Origin: Camellia lanceoleosa
Lineage: Eukaryota; Streptophyta; Magnoliopsida; Ericales; Theaceae
Direction of reading: 5' to 3'
NCBI GenBank assembly: GCA_025200525.1
Contig: CM045767.1
Coordinates: forward strand, 10,027,273 to 10,091,272
DNA: 64,000 bases
Under the pieces are notes generated by a model. That model searched no databases. It saw only the letters and a list, made by a program, of their open reading frames with translations, and was not told the DNA's origin. Made by a program: the position numbers and the translations under genes. Within the stretch, counting starts at the first letter, position 1. The number at the start of each line of letters is the position of its first letter. Shown piece after piece: positions 57,502-64,000 of the stretch.

Positions 57502-57573
57502 ATACAAAACGACGTCGTTTTGTATGCACTGCAGGAATGTATGGCAGGAATGTATGGCTGAGGATTCGGACTC
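57502..57573 (-). repeat. Right TIR of the MULE, 72 bp
   Basis: Inverse of 49769-49840 with three mismatches. Carries the same pair of CATACATTCCTGC repeats and the AAAACGACGTCGTTTT palindrome (57507-57522). Followed by the TTCCAGTAG duplication. Confidence 0.93.
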
Positions 57574-57582
57574 TTCCAGTAG

Positions 57583-57984
57583 AGGAAGCCGCTCTTTAAA
57601 AACATATTATAAAGCAGGGATGTAACCACGGTGTTAGTCGATTCGAAAAATTATAATTTGTATGGTTTAAAATATTTAAAATGATATTATTTTAAGTATA
57701 AAATAATATTATTTTAATATATTTGAGCCATTTAAATTATAAAAATTTGAGTCATCAAACATTTTCTGGAGTGTAATTAGGGTGAACTTAATTCGAGCCA
57801 TTTAAATTCAATTTGATTTTTTTTAGGGTTTGAATAAGATATTTTCAAATTCGGTATAAGTTTGAACAAAAATTTAAAAACCCGAATTAGATTTAAGCGG
57901 ACTTGGATAAAGACGTCAAACAACTTGAACAACCCAAAGCCCGAATTATACATATATAAAAATAAAAAAATAAAAAAATATTAA
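57583..57984. other. AT-rich intergenic stretch, no gene
   Basis: Contains AT-rich strings and degenerate text such as GAATTAGATTTAAGCGGACTTGG with a related phrase near 58700. No coding signal. Confidence 0.5.
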
Positions 57985-58328
57985 GGGTAAATTACAAACA
58001 CACCTCCTAAGATTTGCTTAAAATACGAATTGTCCCCCTGTGATTTGAAAAATTACAAATACCTCTTTGTTAGAATTTTTTATTTAACAGAATTAATTAA
58101 AAAAGTGAAATTTCTAACTGTTCACTATAAAATAATAAAACTATCTAAATTATTAATTGAAATAAAATTTTAACATTGTTAAAAATTATTAATTAACTTG
58201 ATAATTTATTAATAAAAAAACTTATTTGTTATGAAATTAGAAACCTTAAGGGGCATAATGTAATTTCTAAAATTACATGAGGTAATTTACAATTTAAGTA
58301 AACCTTAGGGAGTGTTTGTAATTTATCC
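57985..58328. mobile_element. Mutator-type MITE, TSD AAATATTAA
   Basis: Starts GGGTAAATTACAAACAC and ends with the inverse of GGATAAATTACAAACAC. Flanked by the perfect 9-bp AAATATTAA at 57976-57984 and 58329-58337. Same family as 49204-49465 and 2634-2947, with a longer interior that includes TTTGTTATGAAATTAGAAAC. No coding. Confidence 0.85.
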
Positions 58329-58337
58329 AAATATTAA

Positions 58338-59386
58338 ATATATATATATATATATATAAATTATTAACCATTACATAATATTAAAGTAACTTAGATTATT
58401 AAATCATATTGAATATATATTATATATACAAATAACATAAAATCTTACCTTTTTTTAATTTATTTTCATTCATAAATTGTAAAGACGACTATAACAATAT
58501 CTCTCTTATATTATATAAAATATTTGTTTTAATGATATTAATGATTTTCTATAGACAACTAATGTAAATAGAGTCAAATTTTAATAATTTAATAAATAAA
58601 ATAAAAAAAAAAAAAACTTAAATTCATTTATAATTCGAGCAACTCGAGTTTAACTCTGGTTGGGTTTAACTCAACTCGGGCTTAGACAGGCAATCTTGGA
58701 TTACAATACAAGCTTAGACGAACCTGGATAGGTTTCAGCACAACTTAAGCTGAGCTTAAACACCCTCTAAATCCGACCGAACTTACACAAGTTGCACTCC
58801 TACTATAAAGTCACAATTTATAAGTTGTTGGTATTGAGATTGTTGACCACTATTTGATAAGAATTTTGCGCATAGTTCCATCAACATGTGAAAATTAATA
58901 ATGAACAGGCATGAATGAAAGTTTAGAATGAATACAAATAAATCAAACTTCTAATCAATATGGCGACTCTATTCCTCCCCAATCAAATACAAATGAATCA
59001 AACCACCTAACTGAGAATGTTCTACAAGGGAATTATGACTAACAAGAAAGAAAGAAAAATCTTATATCAGCATTCACAACCAAAGCTCAACGTTGAAAAT
59101 GACTTCCCACCTATTATCTAATCCCATCGCGTGCAAAGACCGGTTTCTCCCTAATGAATGAATACAACTCATTTTTCTTACAATTTGAAATTGAATATCT
59201 ATTGTACACTGCCTCCCACAAGCTATAAATTTGTAATCACACATGAATGCCAACAGATGACACACTGCAAGAAGTGAAATTCGGAAGCACGTTGGAGGTG
59301 TGGGAATGATGAGGCATTCCTGCTATCTAAGAATTGTGATCATGAAATGGGCGCCACGATTCTTCTGAAATAGGTCTGTCTTCACA
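58338..59386. other. Intergenic stretch and presumed ARP3 3' UTR
   Basis: 58340-58620 is AT-rich with TA runs. 58620-58800 has degenerate text (AATTCGAGCAACTCGAG, TTGGGTTTAACTCAACTC). From about 59000 to 59386, downstream of the ARP3 stop on minus, lies a more mixed sequence likely to include its 3' UTR. No other gene is recognised. Confidence 0.45.
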
Positions 59387-61038
59387 TCAATACATCCCCT
59401 TGAAAACAGGATTTGTGCGGCAAATGCTTGCCCCATACTCTTCATACTCTGCTTTGGTGTGGCAAGCCTGTGCACACAAATTGTTTAATCCAAAAATCCG
59501 GATTTTTGTCAATGGACAAGATCAACCAATATAAAAGTAATTATGAGCACGACAATTCAGAATAAACACTAATAAAAATGGTAGCAGAATTCACGTCACA
59601 GCACTTGCAATTGTGCCAAATCACCACCACTAATTTATGGTATTAAGGCTTGCTTAAGGCACCTTCAGCCTTTTTGCCAAGTCAATAGGAGCTCTCTTAT
59701 CGCAAAGCTCGATGAGCTGTAAATTACAAATTAACAAGGCTTCTTGAATTCAAAGAACAAAGAGGGCACACTAGAATTTAACACTGACATTTATCTCCAC
59801 TGTCGATGCAGGAGAGAGATTGGACAGGGATGTGAGCAGAACTAAAGAATCCATGGGCCTCTTTCTTGGCATATTTGCTAACAACTGTGAATATTCTTTA
59901 TATTTCAAAAACCTCTTTCAAGCATAATTCAAGTGTTTACACAAAGGAAAAATGTCTATTGGTCAAATATTTAAACCTAATATTGCACACATTACTGCTA
60001 TTCTGTAAATGGTAATTAGAACATTTAAACACAAAGGAGCAATTGTACACAATTGCATCCTTCCCTATTTGAACAACACCATGGTGAAAATTAAAATGTT
60101 TAGATTGATTATGAGACCTATATATTCCAACTGTCCAGGACAACAAAAACTAAATAAGGATGAGACAAAATATATTCAAGTTGAAAAGATTAAAAAATAC
60201 CGCAAAAAATTCGTGAGTTGATGCGAGGACAGAACCTCCAAACCAGACCGCATATCTCTGGATGGGATGGCTGAGAACATTGACCTCCACTGGTTGTGCC
60301 TGGTGGCAGAAAGAATCCAACAATCAACCCTATTATTAATTTTGACCAAGAGGCATATTTGTTATATCAACACATTCAAATTATTTATTAAAAAAAAAAA
60401 ATTCAAAATTTTACTTTTAATTCTCCACCAAGCCGAGCATCAGATGCAAGAACGCGAGCATCTACAATCTTCTTTAGATCCCGTTGCAACCTTCGGTGGA
60501 AGTCTTTGAACATTGTTGATCCTCCAGACAACACTATATTCTGAGATAAGAAATAAAATGAATAAGCTGTCTGAAGTGGAAAATGCATATATAAATCTAA
60601 AAATAGAAACCTGTCTAAATTCAGACGAAAGAATTCAGCTCTAGCACTCCAAATAGAATGTGAATATAACCTCAAGTTCAGGACCATCTAACCATAAATA
60701 TTAAATGCATATTATAGCAGAGTATTATAACTTACAAAATCCAAAGCATAAATGTACAAACATTATGAGAGATGCATGTGTAACAGGAGTTGATATCCAC
60801 AAATAAATCATGAAAACCAAAACAGACCACTTATCAGTGGCAGAAATGTAGGTACTCTTTATACTGCTTCATAAGGATCGAATTGCCAAGAACAAAGATT
60901 ATGTTTTCCTCAAGCAATCTACTTCACCTTATACAAAGCCCTTCTTGTGTCGATTGGTGCAGACTGAATACACTTGTCTATTACAGCAGGCAGAGGTGTG
61001 GTAAACTCACTGCTGTAAATCTCAGGACTAAAGAAAAC
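59387..61038 (-). CDS. ARP3: Actin-related protein 3, last four exons (5' part outside window)
   Basis: Subunit of the Arp2/3 complex, which nucleates branched actin filaments and in plants shapes trichomes and pavement cells. Minus-strand exons: 61038-60928 ([20 protein letters not shown]..., 37 codons), 60540-60415 ([20 protein letters not shown]..., 42), 60299-60201 ([20 protein letters not shown]..., 33) and 59467-59387 ([20 protein letters not shown]..., 26 plus TGA). All are phase 0 with GT/AG borders and join without stops. [10 protein letters not shown] is the phosphate-binding actin-fold loop and the C-terminus [10 protein letters not shown] is typical of plant ARP3. The final intron (59468-60200) is 733 bp. 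The next upstream exon lies beyond 64000, so the intron holding the LINE exceeds 2.9 kb. The exons look fully functional. Confidence 0.93.
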
Positions 61039-61402
61039 CTACATACACAATTTAGACAAATCATCAGAACAAGTACAGTATCATACAGTCGATAGAGATC
61101 CATTCACAAACACAATATATTATATACATTACAAGATATTAAAAATAAGGAAGTTAGTTACTCCCATCCACTGCACAAGATTTATTTTTCTCAGTAACAT
61201 AACATGTCACATATAACTCTAAAAAAATATACATAAATAAGACTCAAAAAAACCAAGTAAATGCAATAAACTCTTTTTTTGTAGACCAAATCTGATTGGA
61301 TTACAATAGAAGAAACGCTTATGTGATATTGATTGCTTCATGTCTAGATGCAGTGAGGCAAATCAGCGTACTCTATGAGTTAGGCCTCACATGCACAGTT
61401 AC

Positions 61403-63788
61403 TTTTTTTTTTTTTTGAAAAGCCAACAAAAAATTTTATTAATAAAGAAGAAAGTGTGGAGGACAAGAAGTCCTCATACAATGGACAAGAATCCAATCAA
61501 AATACAAACAGCTATCAGAAATAGAAAGAGAGAGAAAACAAGAGAAACCAAACACTAGGGGTTGCACACAGCAAACCAATCCCTAGAAATTAAGAAAATT
61601 AGAACTCCTTTAAACGGAGGAGACACAAAAGCCCAAAAAGAAGCTAAAAAACCTGCCCTATCCCACAAAGAATCTACAACAGCCTCCTTTCCATCAAAGA
61701 TCCTTGAATTCCTTTCCCGCCAAATGATCCAGAAAATAGCACAAATAATACAAGACCACAAAATTTTGGCTTTCTTAGAGCCTCCAAACCCATCAAACTT
61801 AACAAGAAACATATGCGTGCAATCCCGTGGAGCAACCCATGTAACACCACACAAGCCAAATAGACGCTGCCATAATTGCATAGCCACCGAACAATGAAGG
61901 AATAGATGATCCGCCGATTCCGAACTCCTCTTGCACATCACGCACCAATGAGGGCAAAGATAGTGATTAGGCCTTCTCCTTTGGAAAAGGTCATTGGTCA
62001 TGACACCTCTATGAGCTAAGGACCACATAAAAAACTTGACTTTATGAGGAACACCCGTTTTCCAGATTTTCATATGAAGAGGAAACAAAGGAACGGAGGA
62101 TTTATCAATGAGATTGTCAAGCAAAGATTTACAAGAAAAGACCCTTGAAGAACTGATATTCCACGTCCTTTAATCAGGAGATAAAACTAAGGAAACCCCA
62201 TCAATCAATATCAACAAAGAGGCCAACTCAAGAGACTCCTATCACTTAGATTCCTAAAGAAATTGAAATTCCAAGAGATTGGTGCCACATTAGAACATGC
62301 CACCGACGCAATTGACACATTTCGTGCATGAACCAATCGGTATAAAAGTGGAAAAACTAGATCAAAAGAAGTCTCCCCCACCCAAACATCCTCCCAAAAT
62401 CGAATGCTAGCCCCATCACCCACTTTCATAGACACAAACCGAGACACAATGGGAAACAAACGAGAGATAGATTTCCACAGAGAAAGACAATTGCCTCTGC
62501 TAACCACAATAGAATCTCTACCATTAGCCTGAGTTCCGTACTTGCTTCTAATAATAGAACACCATAAAGACTCACTTTCCTCGGGAAATCTCCACAACCA
62601 TTTGCTCAAGAGGGCAATGTTTCTAGCAACAATGTTCCCAATCGCAAGGCCCCCTTTACGCCGGGGGAGAGAAACAACCTCCCAACTAACTAAGTGATCC
62701 CTCTTACTTCATCACACCCCTTCCACAAAAAATCTCTCAATAATTTCTCAATTTGCCTTGCAAAACAGACCGGTATCTTGAAAATAGACAAAAAATAAAT
62801 AGGAATACAGCTCAACACTGATTGTATCAAAGTATATCTCCCACCCCGAGACAACAATGCTCGCTTCCAACCCTCCAATCTTTTCCCAATCTTAACAAGG
62901 ACTGGATTCCAAAAGGCCTCTGTTCTAGGATCGCCACCCAATGGGAGCCCCAAATACTTGAGAGGGAACTTCTCAATGGGGCATCCCAACACATCTGCCA
63001 AACGAAGCTCACAACTACGCTCAAGATTAATACCCACAACACAACTCTTAGTGAGATTGACCTTAAGGCCGAATACAACTTCAAAGATTCTCAAAAGCAT
63101 AAGTAGATTACAAACCATACTTTCCTCCTTAGAAGAGAAAAATATGGTATCATCTGCAAACTGCAAATGAGTCACACTAATCATATCTCTACCCACCACG
63201 AACCCCTCAATAACCCCCTTATCCCTAGCAACATCAATTAACCTCCCTAGCACGTCAACCACTACGACAAATAAAAACGGAGATAATGGGTCTCCCTGCC
63301 TTAAACCCCGAAACGCATGAAAGGAATTCCTGGCTTTTCCATTCACAATAACCGACATATTGCACGATGACACACACCCCCAAACCCACTTCCTCCACCT
63401 AAAACCGAAACCCTTCTTTTCCAAAACAAAGTCCAAAAAACCCCAATCCACATGATCATATGCTTTCTCAAAGTCTACCTAAAATACTACCCCCTCCTTA
63501 CGAAACGCTCTATATTCCTCTACAACTTCATTGGCCACTAGGACCACATCCAAAATTTGCCTTCCATGCACGAACGCGCCCTGTGAAACAGAAATCGTTT
63601 CCCCAAGAACATCTTTAATTCTTTTGGACAGAACTTTCCCCAAAATTTTGTAAAGCGATGTAACCAAGCTAATGGGCCTGAAATCTCCAATCTTCACCGA
63701 CTTCTCCTTCTTGGGAATAAGGCAAATGAAAGTTGCGTTGGTGCAAAGGTTAACCTCCCCACTCTCGAAAAATTCACCAAACACTCCC
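61403..63788 (-). mobile_element. 5'-truncated LINE in an ARP3 intron, TSD CAGTTACTT
   Basis: A non-LTR retrotransposon in the same orientation as ARP3. Its 3' poly(A) appears as T14 at 61403-61416. CAGTTACTT occurs at 61396-61404 (running into the T tract) and at 63789-63797, a 9-bp target duplication. Truncation starts within the RT domain, a usual outcome of incomplete target-primed reverse transcription. Total about 2.4 kb. Confidence 0.88.
61555..63788 (-). pseudogene. LINE ORF2 fragment: reverse transcriptase and zf-RVT (broken)
   Basis: In order on minus: ATFICLIPKKEKSVKIGDFR and PISLVTSLYKILGKVLSKRI (RT blocks); a TAG at 63479-63481 within KEGVVF*VDFEKAYDHVDW; then GLRQGDPLSPFLFVVVVDVL and LQFADDTIFFSSKEE, the catalytic FADD; then KYLGLPLGGDPR. 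A frameshift near 62700 leads to LPRRKGGLAIGN and LSKWLWRFPEESESLW. Another near 62200 leads to the C-terminal zf-RVT domain (WSLAHRGVMTNDLFQRRRP, CPHWCVMCKRSSESADHLFL). It lacks the endonuclease because of the truncation. Inactive. Confidence 0.88.
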
Positions 63789-63797
63789 CAGTTACTT

Positions 63798-64000
63798 ATT
63801 TGCTCATTTTAAACTTACAAATTTTGGTTTTTTTATCATAGCCTTGTAGTACACCATTTCCATACATCATGGTTTGTCTTTTACCATGTTTAGTAAAACA
63901 AGCATGATTCCTATCAGAGCCCATAAAGATAATGACCATAACAATACTTTCACATTGAAAAACTGAGGCACATGGTCAATATGATAGTTTTGGTCATGCA
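63798..64000 (-). other. ARP3 intron sequence
   Basis: Right of the LINE duplication the sequence is AT-rich with no exon of ARP3 in any frame. The preceding exon should code for sequence upstream of [10 protein letters not shown]. Read as intron continuing beyond the window. Confidence 0.6.

Larger units (their letters stand above)
49769..57573. mobile_element. MULE with FAR1-type transposase and GRF gene, TSD TTCCAGTAG
   Basis: 7805 bp, bounded by the perfect 9-bp duplication TTCCAGTAG at 49760-49768 and 57574-57582. The two genes inside converge: a GRF zinc-finger gene from the left end (plus, 50008-51978) and a FAR1/FHY3-type transposase gene from the right end (minus, 57286-53095). Between their 3' ends is a TGTCCA minisatellite. 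This is the architecture of maize MuDR with a different second gene. TIRs are almost identical, so insertion is fairly recent, but the transposase frame has four lesions, so this copy is probably not autonomous. Confidence 0.92.

Noticed and set aside
59641..59905. Exon-like minus-strand segments in the last ARP3 intron (for example [20 protein letters not shown] after TTTACAG)
   Set aside because: Splice-like borders exist, but no family is recognisable and ARP3 is complete without them; probably chance or a very old fragment.

Overview
This is an AT-rich, repeat-dominated window from a plant nuclear genome, most likely a eudicot. The evidence is spliced genes with GT/AG introns, plant-specific protein families (a type-18-like carboxylesterase, plant ARP3, a FAR1-type transposase) and dense plant transposons: Tat-lineage Ty3 retrotransposon, Mutator-like elements (MULEs), Harbinger-like MITEs and a LINE. 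I cannot name the species. Only three host genes are supported: a CFIm68/CPSF6-like RNA-binding protein at the left edge (minus, 3' end outside), a complete intronless carboxylesterase (minus, 6869-7849), and the last four exons of actin-related protein 3 at the right end (minus, 59387-61038, 5' exons beyond the window).

Layout. 1-2570: RRM gene with a 5'-UTR intron. 2571-6868: small inverted-repeat elements. 6869-7936: carboxylesterase and core promoter. 9041-16949: a tandem duplication of about 3.4 kb whose copies carry different later insertions, so each copy shows empty sites for the other. 16950-35549: a degraded Tat-type Ty3 element on the minus strand, with a 5-kb solo LTR (20642-25637, TSD CTATT) nested in its 3' region, a second LTR (33059-35238) nested in its 5' LTR, and a decayed open region running antisense to pol. 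36451-39790 and 40788-43423: two related MULEs, each with a perfect 9-bp TSD. 43998-49465: MITEs and an LTR-like insertion. 49769-57573: a 7.8-kb MULE with 72-bp near-identical TIRs and a perfect 9-bp TSD. 57985-58328: a Mutator-type MITE. 59387-64000: ARP3, with a 5'-truncated LINE (61403-63788) in an intron.

The most interesting system is the 49769-57573 MULE. Two genes converge from its ends, the layout known from maize MuDR: a multi-exon FAR1/FHY3-type transposase (minus) and, in place of mudrB, a small spliced gene for a GRF zinc-finger protein with a C-terminal membrane helix (plus). The 3' part of the transposase contains four tandemly duplicated 69-72-nt phase-0 exons with a period near 170 bp. 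The transposase frame now has three frameshifts and one stop, while the GRF frame is intact.

Exon boundaries and domain names come from reading the sequence and from family knowledge. No database or alignment program was run, and repeat coordinates without a stated TSD are approximate.
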